A stretch of DNA of 64,000 nt from Acidobacteriota bacterium (GCA_003223245.1 QHYI01000130.1:14986-78985), one strand, 5' to 3'. Shown: positions 33,520 to 42,311, numbered from the stretch's first letter. Numbers and translations: made by a program. The notes: generated by a model not told the origin, from the sequence alone.

Positions 33520-33740
33520 GCACGGGAAGACGGTTCGTTAGCCCGGTTGAGCCGGGCCACAACGAAAAATCCGTCGCCGCCGCGCGACTGTAAGGCGGAA
33601 GCCGCCCAAGCTTTTGGGCGCTTGAAAGTCGACCGAGTGAGGGTCGCCTTGAATTAGAGTTCGAAAGCCACTGCTTTTTTGCGGGAAGGCTGCGAACCAG
33701 TGACACCGCCAAGCCAGGAGACCGGCGAAGTCTGCAGCCT
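33520..33740 (+). ncRNA. Second cobalamin riboswitch, upstream of the TonB receptor
   Basis: The characteristic core is present: AAAATCCGTCGCCGCC near 33565-33580, the CGCGACTGTAAGGCGG block at about 33582-33597, AAGCCACTGC near 33665, and the B12-box region CAAGCCAGGAGACCGGC at about 33710-33726. It is longer than the first riboswitch because of an extended peripheral arm between about 33600 and 33660. It ends about 65 bp before the receptor start; no strong terminator lies between, so it may control translation instead. Confidence 0.85.
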
Positions 33741-33803
33741 GCGCGTTGTTCTCGAGCGCAGGACAACCTTCAAACTCCCGCGCGTGAGGGAGTGGAGGAC
33801 AAA

Positions 33804-36092
33804 ATGAACAGTGCTCTTCTTCGTTCTGCTTTTCTCGCTTTCGCAGTTCTGGCTTTATGCATTTCCTTGCAGGCGCAAAGCAATTCCCAACCGGCTCATC
33901 TTTCCGGCACGTTTACCGATTCCAGCGGCGGCGCTGTTGCAAACGTTCAAGTGCAAGCACGTTTGGAGGGTTCGCCGAATTTCCAGAATTGGTCTACCCA
34001 GTCGTCGCCAGGTGGAGAATATTCTCTCGAACTGCCTCCTGGCCGCTACCTCGTGCGATTCACTCATCCCTCGTTCGCGCCCCGCTACCTGGTCATCGAC
34101 CTCGCTCCCGGCGAATCACACACCCTCAATCTTCGACTCGATCTCGAGCCTCTTTCTTCCAATGTCGTCGTCACCGCCCAGGCGGAACCCACGCTCTCAC
34201 AAGAGCCTGCCGCTCCCCTGACTATTCTCGATCGCGGCGAAATCGATGCGCGCCAATCTGTCAGGCTTCCGGACCTGCTTCTCTTCGCGCCCGGAATTTC
34301 CATTGGCCGCACGGGTGCGGAAGGTGGTATCGCTTCGGTATTCCTCGACGGCGGCAATTCCAATTTCACCAAGGTCCTGGTCGACGGCGTTCCCATCAAC
34401 CCGCCCGGTGGCGCCGTGGATTTTTCCAATCTGACCTTGGACAACATCGATAAAGTCGAAATCGTACGGGGCGCGGAAAGCGCCATCTACGGCACCGACG
34501 CCGTTTCCGGCGTCATTCAACTCTTTACTCACCGCGGCACGACGCGCGTGCCCGAGTTCCGCGCCTTCGGCGAAGGCGGAAGCTTCTCAAGCGCGCGCGG
34601 CGGGGGCCAACTAAGCGGCTTGCTCGGCGCCTTAGACTATTCCGGTGCGGCCTCTTATTTCGAAACCTCCGGCCAGGGACCGAACGACGATTTTCTCAAC
34701 CGCACCCTTTCCGGAAATTTTGGTTACCGCTTCAGCGAGTCCAATCAGCTTCGCCTTTCCCTCCGCAACAACTCCAGCGAAGCCGGCATCCCCGGCCAGA
34801 CCGTTTTCGAGCCGCCCAGCCTCCATCAGCGCTATGCCCTTCATGATTTCAGCTCCAACGCTCGCTGGGACTTGGCTGCCAGTTCGCATTGGCATTATCA
34901 GGTCAGCGGCAGCGAATGGTACGAGCGCCAGCACAGCTTCAATCCCCTCCAAAGTTTCTTCGCAACGGATCTGAACGCCTTCTGCCCGCAAACGAATACC
35001 ACAGCCCTGCCCACCCCCGAATTTTGCGATTTCACTTACGACAGCCGTTATCAATACAACCGCGCCAACGTCGCTGCTCAAGCGACTTATCTCCTTCCGA
35101 AGCTCGGCGTGACGGCTGGCTATCAATACGAAGTGGAAAACGCTTCTATTCCTTTTTTGAACGTCGGTCACGTTCGCCGCAACAATCAGGGAGGATTCCT
35201 CGACTTTCACTTTGCGCCGCATCCGCGCCTCTCTTTGAATTTTGGCGCGCGCGCCGAAGACAACGCCAATTTTGGCACGCGTGTTGTTCCCCGCCTCGGC
35301 GCTTCTGTTGCCTTGCATGACGGAAAAGGCTTTTGGGGCGACACCCGCTATCGCGTCTTCTTCGGTCAGGGCATCAAAGAGCCGCGCTTCGACCAGCTTT
35401 ACAACGATACATCTGGTGATTTCGGCAACCCTTCCCTCAAGCCCGAAGCCAGCAAAAACTGGAGCACCGGCTTCGAGCAAAAGCTCGTGGGTGACCGGCT
35501 CCTGGTCTCCGCCGACTATTTCTACAACCGCTTCTACGACATTGTAAGCTTCGAGTTCTGCACAATTCTGAACAATTTCTGTAACAACGTGCTTCCCGGC
35601 CAGACTTCGGACTTTGGCTACTACGTCAACACCGATCGTGCCCGCGCTCGCGGAACGAGCATTTCCGCCGAGGCGCGCCCTTTCTCCTGGTTTATGGTCA
35701 TGGGAAACTACACCTACGACGACAGTGTCGTCCTGAGCGCGCCAAATGCATTCGATCCTTCGGAGCTTCCTGGAAACCGGCTGATCCGCCGGCCTCCGCA
35801 TTCCGGCTCGCTCACCATGAATGCGGCATTTCGTCAGTTCACTCTTTCTCTCGCTGGATATTTCAGCGGCGTTCGCACCGATAGCGCGTTCCTTCCTGTG
35901 AGTATTCCGCCGCGCAATCCCGGTTACGCTCGCTTCGACATCGCCACGCGTTACACCCTTGGCCGGGGTGTCTCGCTGTACGCCCGCGCCGGCAATATTT
36001 TCGACAAGTTCTACCAGGACGCTCTCGGCTATCCCGCTCTTGGCCGCGACGTCCGCGTCGGCATGAACTACCGCTTCTCCGGCAGGGACTGA
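33804..36092 (+). CDS. btuB: TonB-dependent outer-membrane receptor, BtuB-type
   Basis: The ATG at 33804, just after GGAGGACAAA, gives 762 residues. The order is signal peptide (about 1-25), a carboxypeptidase-regulatory-like beta domain (about 30-110), a plug domain (about 130-245 with LPDLLLFAPG, TKVLVDGVP and VEIVRGAESAIYG), and a 22-strand-type barrel to the end. The second cobalamin riboswitch in the leader and the BtuFCD genes upstream make cobalamin or cobinamide the likely cargo. The chain ends MNYRFSGRD, so the terminal aromatic residue is shifted inward. TonB, ExbB and ExbD are not in the window. The regulatory-like domain before the plug is an addition compared with the enterobacterial receptor. 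Confidence 0.9.
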   Translation: MNSALLRSAFLAFAVLALCISLQAQSNSQPAHLSGTFTDSSGGAVANVQVQARLEGSPNFQNWSTQSSPGGEYSLELPPGRYLVRFTHPSFAPRYLVIDLAPGESHTLNLRLDLEPLSSNVVVTAQAEPTLSQEPAAPLTILDRGEIDARQSVRLPDLLLFAPGISIGRTGAEGGIASVFLDGGNSNFTKVLVDGVPINPPGGAVDFSNLTLDNIDKVEIVRGAESAIYGTDAVSGVIQLFTHRGTTRVPEFRAFGEGGSFSSARGGGQLSGLLGALDYSGAASYFETSGQGPNDDFLNRTLSGNFGYRFSESNQLRLSLRNNSSEAGIPGQTVFEPPSLHQRYALHDFSSNARWDLAASSHWHYQVSGSEWYERQHSFNPLQSFFATDLNAFCPQTNTTALPTPEFCDFTYDSRYQYNRANVAAQATYLLPKLGVTAGYQYEVENASIPFLNVGHVRRNNQGGFLDFHFAPHPRLSLNFGARAEDNANFGTRVVPRLGASVALHDGKGFWGDTRYRVFFGQGIKEPRFDQLYNDTSGDFGNPSLKPEASKNWSTGFEQKLVGDRLLVSADYFYNRFYDIVSFEFCTILNNFCNNVLPGQTSDFGYYVNTDRARARGTSISAEARPFSWFMVMGNYTYDDSVVLSAPNAFDPSELPGNRLIRRPPHSGSLTMNAAFRQFTLSLAGYFSGVRTDSAFLPVSIPPRNPGYARFDIATRYTLGRGVSLYARAGNIFDKFYQDALGYPALGRDVRVGMNYRFSGRD

Positions 36093-36147
36093 GCCATGTG
36101 CAAACCTGAGCGGCACGGGCGTTCACAATTCATCCGCTTTTCTAGCA

Positions 36148-36169
36148 GGGGCGCACGCTGCGGCGCCCC
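36148..36169 (+). terminator. Hairpin after the receptor gene
   Basis: GGGGCGC (36148-36154) and GCGCCCC (36163-36169) pair perfectly and are followed by CATTTTGG. The site is 56 bp after the receptor stop codon. Confidence 0.5.
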
Positions 36170-36282
36170 CATTTTGGCGCAATCCCGGCCCATGGAATGG
36201 AGGCTCTTGCTCAAGCGCATCCGGCGACAAAGGACAAATCGCGGTCACTCTCTTTGCTGAAAACTGACGACTGACAACTCTT

Positions 36283-36972
36283 ATGCCCACACGCGAATCC
36301 ATTCTCTTCTGCTGGAGCGGCGGCAAAGACAGCGCCATGGCGCTCCACTCGCTTCTCCAGCAGCAAAAATTTCGCGTGACCGCTCTCCTGACAACCGTCA
36401 CTGAGGGCTACGAACGCATCAGCATGCACGGTGTTCGCCGCGAGCTTCTCCAGTGCCAAGTCGAATCCATCGGTCTGCCGCTCCACGAAGTTCGCATTCC
36501 TCCGCATTGCGTCAACTCCATCTACGAAGCGCGCATGCAGCAAGCCGTGCGCATTTTCTACGATCGGGGCGTTCGCAAAGTCGCCTTTGGCGACATTTTC
36601 CTCGAAGACTTGCGCGCCTACCGCGAAAAAAACCTTGCTGGAATGGGGATAACCGCTCTTTTCCCGATTTGGAAGCGTGACACGCGCGAACTCGTTCGCT
36701 TTTTCCACCTGCAGCGTTGCCGCGCCACCGCCGTTTGCATTGATCCCAAGGTTCTCGATCCCAGCTTCGCCGGACGCGAACTCGACGACTCTTTTTTTCG
36801 CGATCTCCCGCCCGGCGCCGACCCCTGCGGCGAAAACGGCGAATTCCACACCTTTGTCTTCGATGGCCCTATTTTCCGGTGGCCCGTCCCCGTTCGAACC
36901 GGGGAGGTCGTCCATCGCGACGGTTTTGTCTTTTGCGATTTAATGCCAGAAACACGAGGAGCTAGAAAGTGA
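36283..36972 (+). CDS. PP-loop ATPase of the Dph6/MJ0570 family
   Basis: The 229-residue protein begins with the adenine-nucleotide alpha-hydrolase motif CWSGGKDSAMAL (about 9-20), the PP-loop. Further family marks are FGDIFLEDLRAYRE near residue 105 and GENGEFHTFVFDGP near 185. The eukaryotic relative Dph6 makes diphthamide by ATP-dependent amidation, but bacteria lack diphthamide, so the bacterial reaction is open. Here it lies after B12 uptake genes and overlaps the next gene by 4 bp, so it may amidate a corrinoid side chain or a related molecule; this is inference from position. No good ribosome binding site precedes the ATG. Confidence 0.82.
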   Translation: MPTRESILFCWSGGKDSAMALHSLLQQQKFRVTALLTTVTEGYERISMHGVRRELLQCQVESIGLPLHEVRIPPHCVNSIYEARMQQAVRIFYDRGVRKVAFGDIFLEDLRAYREKNLAGMGITALFPIWKRDTRELVRFFHLQRCRATAVCIDPKVLDPSFAGRELDDSFFRDLPPGADPCGENGEFHTFVFDGPIFRWPVPVRTGEVVHRDGFVFCDLMPETRGARK

Positions 36973-37532
36973 AAATCGAAATCTCTCAGAAAGAAAATCT
37001 CATTTACCGCCTGCTGTTCGCCCTGGCCATCATCGTCGTCGCGGCCGCGCTGCGTATCGCGCCGCATCCGTGGAATTTCACGCCGATCGGCGCGATGGCG
37101 CTCTTTTCCGGTGCGCTTGTCGGTGATCGCCGCCTGGCGTTCGCGTTTCCTCTGCTCACGCTCTTCTTTGGCGACCTGTTTCTCGGCTTTTACAAGTCTG
37201 GCCTCATGCTCGTCGTGTATGCCAGTTTTCTTCTTAGCGTCCTCATCGGCCGCTGGGTCGAGAATCATCGCTCCCTGGCGCGCATCTCCGGCGCCACGCT
37301 TCTCGGTTCAATTCAATTTTTCCTGATCACCAATTTCGGCGTCTGGGCTCTGGGGAGTTCTTACCCGCACTCGCTCCCGGGACTTACGGCCTGTTACGCC
37401 CGAGGCGTTCCTTTCTTCTGGAACACCCTTGCCGGCGACACCTTCTATGTCACGGTGTTCTTCGGCGGCTTCGCGCTAGCCGAACACTTCGTCCCCGTTC
37501 TCCGCGAACCCGCGCGGGCCTCAATTCAGTGA
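36969..37532 (+). CDS. DUF6580-type small membrane protein, B12 locus
   Basis: The start is a GTG that overlaps the stop of the PP-loop ATPase (GTGA), with AGGAGCTAG upstream. The 187-residue protein has five or six hydrophobic segments (about 13-30, 38-60, 62-82, 98-120, 150-172) and the short motif NFTPIGAMALFSGALVGD typical of the group. It resembles the S components of small-substrate ECF transporters in size and layout. Being in the B12 region it may transport a corrinoid or a B12 precursor. No ECF ATPase is nearby. The function is unproven. Confidence 0.75.
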   Translation: MKIEISQKENLIYRLLFALAIIVVAAALRIAPHPWNFTPIGAMALFSGALVGDRRLAFAFPLLTLFFGDLFLGFYKSGLMLVVYASFLLSVLIGRWVENHRSLARISGATLLGSIQFFLITNFGVWALGSSYPHSLPGLTACYARGVPFFWNTLAGDTFYVTVFFGGFALAEHFVPVLREPARASIQ

Positions 37533-37661
37533 GGCTCCATGCTGCAAACCTCCCAGCCCCAACACATCGTGCTTTGCAGGGGCGCAGCATGCTCCGTGCC
37601 GTCTCGGCACGTCTGATCGTCTGTTCCCTTCGTTCGCCGATGCTATAATGTGTGTTTCTTT

Positions 37662-39112
37662 ATGGCGAGATCCGCCTCAGAGACCGCCTCCCTCGCGCCG
37701 GAAATCCTGGCGAAATACGAGCCCGTCATCGGTCTCGAAGTCCACGTCCAACTCCTCACCAAAACCAAAATCTTTTGCGGCTGCTCCACGCGCTTTGGGG
37801 ATCCGCCGAACACTAACGTCTGCCCCGTGTGCCTCGGCCTTCCCGGCACGCTTCCCGTTCTGAACAAACGCGCGGTCGAGATGGCCATGCGCGCTTCTCT
37901 CGCCTTGAATTGCAAAGTGCACGAGCGTTCACGCTTCGCTCGAAAGAATTATTTCTATCCCGACTTGCCCAAGGGCTATCAAATCTCGCAGTATGAATTG
38001 CCTCTCGCCACCGGCGGCTGGCTTGATATCGAAGTCGGCGGCGCCACAAAGCGCATCGGCATCACCCGCCTCCATCTTGAAGAAGACGCCGCGAAAAACT
38101 TGCACGAAGGCTTTTCGCAATCCGCCAGCAAAGCTTACATTGATTACAACCGCTGCGGCACGCCACTGGCCGAAATCGTCTCCGAGCCGGACATCCGCTC
38201 TTCCGAAGAGGCGTACGCCTACCTCACCGCGCTTCGCCAGATCATGCTTTACACCGGCGTCAGCGACGTCAACATGGAGGAAGGCTCGCTCCGCTGCGAC
38301 GCCAACGTCAGCGTGCGTCCGCGCGGCTCCGACAAGTTCGGCACAAAAGTCGAAGTCAAAAATCTAAATTCTTTTCGCTTTCTGCAAAAGGCTCTCGAAT
38401 ACGAAATCGAGCGTCACATCGGGGTTCTCGAATCCGGCGGCCGCCTCACTCAGGAAACGCGACTCTGGCATCAAGCCGAAGGCCGCACCGTGGGCATGCG
38501 CTCGAAGGAAAAAGCCCACGACTACAGGTATTTCCCCGAACCCGATCTGCTCCCCGTTCATGTCAGCTCCGCCTGGCGTGAAGAAGTTCGTCGTTCCCTT
38601 CCCGAACTCCCCGAAGCCAAGCGCTCTCGCTTTGTCGCCTCCTACGGCATTACGCCTTACGATGCCGAAGTTCTCACCGCCAGCAAAGCGCTTGCCGATT
38701 ATTTCGAATCGGTGGTGAAGTCCGGCGCTCCTGGCAAAGCGGCCGCCAACTGGATGCAAACCGAGCTTCTTCGCCGCCTCAATGACTCCGGCAAAGAAAT
38801 TGATGCGAGCCCCGTCAGCGCGAAATCGCTCGCCGAACTCGTCACCCTTGTGGAATCCGAACAACCATGTTCGAGTCCGGCCGCTCCTCCGCCGATATTG
38901 TTGCCGCGGAAGGCCTCGGCGCTCAAGTCAGCGATTCCGCCATCGTCGAGGCCGCACGCAATGTGATCGCCAAAAATCCGGACAACGTCGCCAAGTTCAA
39001 ATCCGGCAACGAAGGCGTCTTCAAGTTCTTCGTCGGCCAAGTCATGCGCGCCACCCGCGGCCAAGCCAATCCTCAATCCGTCAACGACATCCTCCGCAAG
39101 CTCCTCTCCTGA
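37662..39112 (+). pseudogene. gatB: gatB: Asp/Glu-tRNA amidotransferase subunit B with a reading-frame break
   Basis: The first frame (from the ATG at 37662) has the complete GatB catalytic domain: [21 protein letters not shown] with CPVCLGLPG (zinc-type cysteines), [14 protein letters not shown] and the [12 protein letters not shown] segment. It runs to VTLVESE near 38864 and is then out of frame and ends at 38966. The correct C-terminal tail resumes in another frame at 38867 with [12 protein letters not shown] and ends normally at 39112 (QVMRATRGQANPQSVND). About ten residues between (the usual GTISGKIAK region) are missing, so a deletion of a length not divisible by three has occurred, or the assembly is wrong. 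The tail is needed for tRNA recognition, and the enzyme is normally essential where GlnRS or AsnRS is missing. A TATAAT sequence at about 37645 could be its -10 box. Confidence 0.8.
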
Positions 39113-39348
39113 CCTGCATGGTTGTAGCTCCGGCCTTCAGGCCTGAGGCACGTTTGGAGTGCCGCAGCCCTGCTGCCGCTGATGTTTTCTGTGCCCTCGG
39201 CGACCTCTCGGTTAAGAAAGACCTTTAGCCTCGCTCGAACGCATCCGATTCACCACGGTTTCCCGCTATCGCATTTTGAATTTCGTGTTTCGATTTTCGT
39301 CTTTTGCGCCGCTCGAACAACCTGTTAAACTCTCTTCCATTCGCTCCC
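39113..39348. other. Short intergenic region with REP-like fragment
   Basis: No gene is seen. At about 39155-39180 a degenerate copy (GGAGTGCCGCAGCCCTGCTG) of the perfect palindrome found at 42312-42340 can be recognised, and CCTTCAGG lies at the centre of another small dyad near 39133. Confidence 0.4.
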
Positions 39349-39810
39349 ATGCTCAAGCCCGGCGACAAAGCTCCTCGGTTCCGCGTCCCATCCGACGAAG
39401 ATAAACTCGTCGCCCTGAAAGATTTCAAAGGCCAACGCGTCCTCCTTTTTTTCTTCCCAAAAGCCAACACTTCCGGTTGAATCATCGAGGCGTCCGAGTT
39501 TCGCGACGCAAAGAAACAGTTCGACAAGCTCAAAGTCGCCATCCTCGCGATGAGCGCCGATTCCGTCAAAGCGCAAGCGATCTTCAAGGCCAAGTACAGA
39601 TTCAATTTTTCCCTGCTGAGCGACCCTGATCACAAAACCATCGAAGCTTACGGTGCTTGGCAGCAAAAGCGGTTCATGGGGCACAAATTCATGGGCATCG
39701 TGCGCAGTTCTTTCCTTATCGGCAAGAACGGCAAAATCGAGGCCGTCTGGCCCGCCGTCAAAGCCAAAGGCCACGCCGCCGAAGTCCTCGAATATCTCGA
39801 GAAGAGCTAG
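39349..39810 (+). CDS. PrxQ/Bcp-type peroxiredoxin, probable selenoprotein (UGA at codon 44)
   Basis: Read through one in-frame TGA (39478-39480, codon 44) the protein has 153 residues and is a complete PrxQ: GDKAPRF at the start, the active-site region PKANTSG-U-IIEASEF, LLSDPDHKTIEAYG, FMGIVRSSFLI with the conserved Arg, and VKAKGHAAEVLEYL at the end. The TGA falls exactly at the peroxidatic cysteine of the P-x3-T-x2-C motif. No other cysteine exists in the whole protein, and the resolving position five residues later is Ser49. Downstream of the TGA, GCGTC (39490-39494) pairs with GACGC (39505-39509), inner CG/CG, with apical loop AGTTT starting 16 bases after the TGA and G in its second place, which meets bacterial SECIS rules. 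The alternative is a simple nonsense mutation. SelA, SelB and tRNA-Sec are not in the window. Confidence 0.8.
39487..39512 (+). promoter_or_regulatory. Candidate bacterial SECIS hairpin
   Basis: The five-base-pair stem GCGTC/GACGC (39490-39494, 39505-39509) continues with CG/CG around a bulged C and closes the loop AGTTT at 39497-39501. The loop starts 16 bases after the TGA. This spacing and the G in the first two loop bases are what SelB-dependent elements need; the stem also falls in coding sequence, as in other bacterial selenoprotein genes. Confidence 0.55.
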
Positions 39811-40559
39811 CTGGCGCGTACTTTTCCCGGCTCAGGAAGCTTCTTCTTTGGCCACGGAGTCAGCATCGAAACACTCTTCTGGTAATCAAGGTATCGCTCT
39901 CCGTGGATGCTTACCAGATCGCGTTCTTCCAGCTGGATGGCCACCAGGATGTACGCTGTGGTCATGATCGCGAAGAAAAGGTGCGCCGTGGTCATCGCCG
40001 GGGTGCTCCAGAAAGCGATGAGGAAGCCAGCGTAAATCGGATGGCGCACGAATTTGTAAGGTCCCGGAGTTGCGAATCGCAGGCCGGTGAATTCCTTGCC
40101 GGTGAAGAAACACCAAACCTGTTTCAGGCCGAACAGCTCGGCGTGGTCAATCAGGAACGTGCCGATCAGCACCGTTAGCCAGCCCACCACGAACAGCAGG
40201 TGTAGCACTTGAATGCCGATCGGATTCTGCACCGTCCAGATGGCTCTAGGTAGGGGCTGCCAGTATCGGATCAACAGGAGCAGCGCAACGCTCGCGAAGA
40301 GCACGAAGGTGCTGCGCTCGGCGGGAGGGGGAATAATCCGCGTCCAGGCTCTCTTGAAGAACTGCCGGGCCATGATGCTGTGCTGCAACGCAAACAGAGC
40401 CAAGAGCCCCGCGTCAATCAGCAGCCGGTCGGTCCTGGGACGCAAAACACCCACGGGAGCAGCATCCATCGTATAGACAAACCAGATGGCGTAGAGAAAT
40501 GTCCCAAGAAAAATGACGTAACACAGCAGCCCATAAAGCAGGATCGCAAATCGCTTCAT
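39807..40559 (-). CDS. mddA: Methanethiol S-methyltransferase (MddA-like)
   Basis: I start it at the ATG at 40559 (250 residues); the frame extends to 40766 but the extra 69 residues lack any similarity to the family. The protein starts MKRFAILLYGLLCYVIFLGTF, has five or more membrane helices and carries the isoprenylcysteine-methyltransferase-like C-terminal motif: RHPIYAGFLIAFW and QLEERDLVSIHGERYLDY, where AdoMet binds. Enzymes of this type methylate methanethiol to dimethylsulfide. It converges with the peroxiredoxin gene, the two stops overlapping by 4 bp. The assignment rests on the overall pattern; related NnrU-like methyltransferases are the main alternative. Confidence 0.83.
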   Translation of the reverse strand: MKRFAILLYGLLCYVIFLGTFLYAIWFVYTMDAAPVGVLRPRTDRLLIDAGLLALFALQHSIMARQFFKRAWTRIIPPPAERSTFVLFASVALLLLIRYWQPLPRAIWTVQNPIGIQVLHLLFVVGWLTVLIGTFLIDHAELFGLKQVWCFFTGKEFTGLRFATPGPYKFVRHPIYAGFLIAFWSTPAMTTAHLFFAIMTTAYILVAIQLEERDLVSIHGERYLDYQKSVSMLTPWPKKKLPEPGKVRAS

Positions 40560-40918
40560 CTTTTGACTCCTCGGGATGGAACTGCAGGCAATTTGCGCCA
40601 GTGTATAGCACGCCCCGGCGCCCGATAGCAACCCTATTCGCTGACTCCGGTCGCTGACCCCTTTGTATGTCAAAACGATTGATCCCTTTCGGCTGGGATT
40701 CCTCCGTTTTTCAAAAACTTGAAAAACTTCTGTCGTCCGGCCCTCGCTCGCGCCAATCTGCGGCATTTCGCCCCGTCAGATCTGCTCGCAGTCACCCGGC
40801 TCTCCGGGCAGGTGTTTTTTTTGGAATCCCTGGCCTTTCGGCCCGTTTCACGTCCCCGATTTCCGCCTCACAATTGTTTGCAAGGCTCGGCGTGTCCTCC
40901 CGGGCCGATGGAGGGGCA

Positions 40919-42268
40919 ATGTCCCGCATACGCTGGTTCACTCTATTTACGGCCTGCTTGCTTGTAGCTTCCGCCGCTTGGGCAGACGACTTGGGGTTCG
41001 TCGACTGCGCCAGCCATCCGGAGAGCGCGCAACTGTTCAGTAAGCGCGTCCAGACCAGGGACGGCAAGATCGGCTACGTATATTCGAATTTGATCATCGT
41101 CGACCAGGGCGGCGCGGCGCCGCAAGCGGCTGCAGCGCGCGTGCCTGACTCATCGGCATCTTCCACACCTTCCGCGACCCCGGTAGTTGCCGGTACCGCG
41201 ACAACGGCTCCCGCGTACGCCCAGCCCAGCTCGAATTCTCTGCCCGTGACAACGCCCCTACCGCCGCCCAAGCGCCGAGTGCAAGCCACAGGAGTGTTCC
41301 CAACGCCGCCCGTGCCGGCAGTAACTCCGGCCGACATGGCTTCTACGCATGCTTCGGTGTCCTCGGGAGCCCAGGCAGCTCCGGTGGCTTCTCAGCCAGC
41401 CGCCGCTGTTTCTTCTGCGCCTGCCCTTGCAGCTAGCGCTCAGCCACTGTCTTCTCAACCGGCGGCGAGCGCCTCTTCAGCGCAACCGCAGGCATCCGCG
41501 CCGGCGCAGGCCGGGCCTTTGTTCCCGAACCTGCCGCAACCCCCACCGCCTGCCCTCCCTTCGGCCTCTGCGGATCGAGCTTCCGCAGCCGCGCCAGCGG
41601 CAGCCCCGGCTACCGATTCAGCTTCCGTTTCCTCCTCGGCCGCCGCGGAGCCCGCTCCGGCCCCCTTTTCTCAGGCGGAACCGGCGCAGCCCGAAGCGGC
41701 TCAGCCTGCGCCAGAACCCATCCGCCCTGCCAGGGTGCATTCGAGCTGGGAGCTTCCTCTGCCCGGCGTTCATCAGAGCTTCCGGGTGGAGCTCTTTGGC
41801 GGCTACACCTTCGATCGGGTCAGCAGCGCAGGAACCTCCAGCAACCTCAGTGGCGGCATGGGTTCGTTTGGCTACAACGTGAAACCGTGGCTCCAGCTTG
41901 TCGGTGACAGCAGCTACAACTACGTCACAGGCACGGGCGTCAAGAACGTTTTGTACGGCAACCACTTTGGCGTCCGCTACTTCTACCACCGCGTGAGCCG
42001 CTGGAACATCGCGCCGTTCGCGGAAGGCCTGGTCGGTGGATCGCGGTTTGACGTCACCGTCAGCGGCGCCGGCGGTTACAAAACTTCGGATAACTCGATC
42101 TCCTACAAGGCCGGAGGCGGCGTCGATATCCGCGTCAACAGGCACTGGGAAATCCGCGCGATCAACGTCGACTATTACCGCACCTCCTTCGGCGGCACGA
42201 CGCAGAACAATTACTGGGCCTCTGCCGGCGTGCTGCTGCGCCTCTTCGGCTCCGGCGCCTCCGAATAA
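40919..42268 (+). CDS. Outer-membrane beta-barrel protein with Ala/Pro/Ser-rich linker
   Basis: The ATG at 40919 follows GGAGGGGCA and gives 449 residues with a signal peptide (about 1-23, ending SAAWA). Residues about 75-265 are a long linker of Ala, Pro, Ser and Gln that may span the periplasm or cell wall. The C-terminal 170 residues form an 8-strand OmpA-type barrel (SFRVELFGGYTFDRV, YNVKPWLQLVGDSSYNYV, HFGVRYFYHR, YWASAGVLLRLFG). The long linker before the barrel is the reverse of the usual OmpA order. Upstream frames back to 40667 have no signal and are unlikely. The 3' end was once duplicated; a remnant lies at 42481-42613. Confidence 0.85.
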   Translation: MSRIRWFTLFTACLLVASAAWADDLGFVDCASHPESAQLFSKRVQTRDGKIGYVYSNLIIVDQGGAAPQAAAARVPDSSASSTPSATPVVAGTATTAPAYAQPSSNSLPVTTPLPPPKRRVQATGVFPTPPVPAVTPADMASTHASVSSGAQAAPVASQPAAAVSSAPALAASAQPLSSQPAASASSAQPQASAPAQAGPLFPNLPQPPPPALPSASADRASAAAPAAAPATDSASVSSSAAAEPAPAPFSQAEPAQPEAAQPAPEPIRPARVHSSWELPLPGVHQSFRVELFGGYTFDRVSSAGTSSNLSGGMGSFGYNVKPWLQLVGDSSYNYVTGTGVKNVLYGNHFGVRYFYHRVSRWNIAPFAEGLVGGSRFDVTVSGAGGYKTSDNSISYKAGGGVDIRVNRHWEIRAINVDYYRTSFGGTTQNNYWASAGVLLRLFGSGASE

Positions 42269-42311
42269 CCCGCCTGCTCCAGTCTCGCAAAATATCGCGA
42301 CCCTGCCCTTT

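Noticed and set aside
34632-36116. Minus-strand frame of 494 residues
   Set aside because: It is antisense to the TonB receptor and has no start signal or recognisable domain.
39349-39480. The peroxiredoxin as an ordinary pseudogene with a nonsense mutation
   Set aside because: Not fully excluded, but the stop is exactly at the catalytic position, the rest of the frame is intact, there is no other cysteine, and a SECIS-like hairpin follows.
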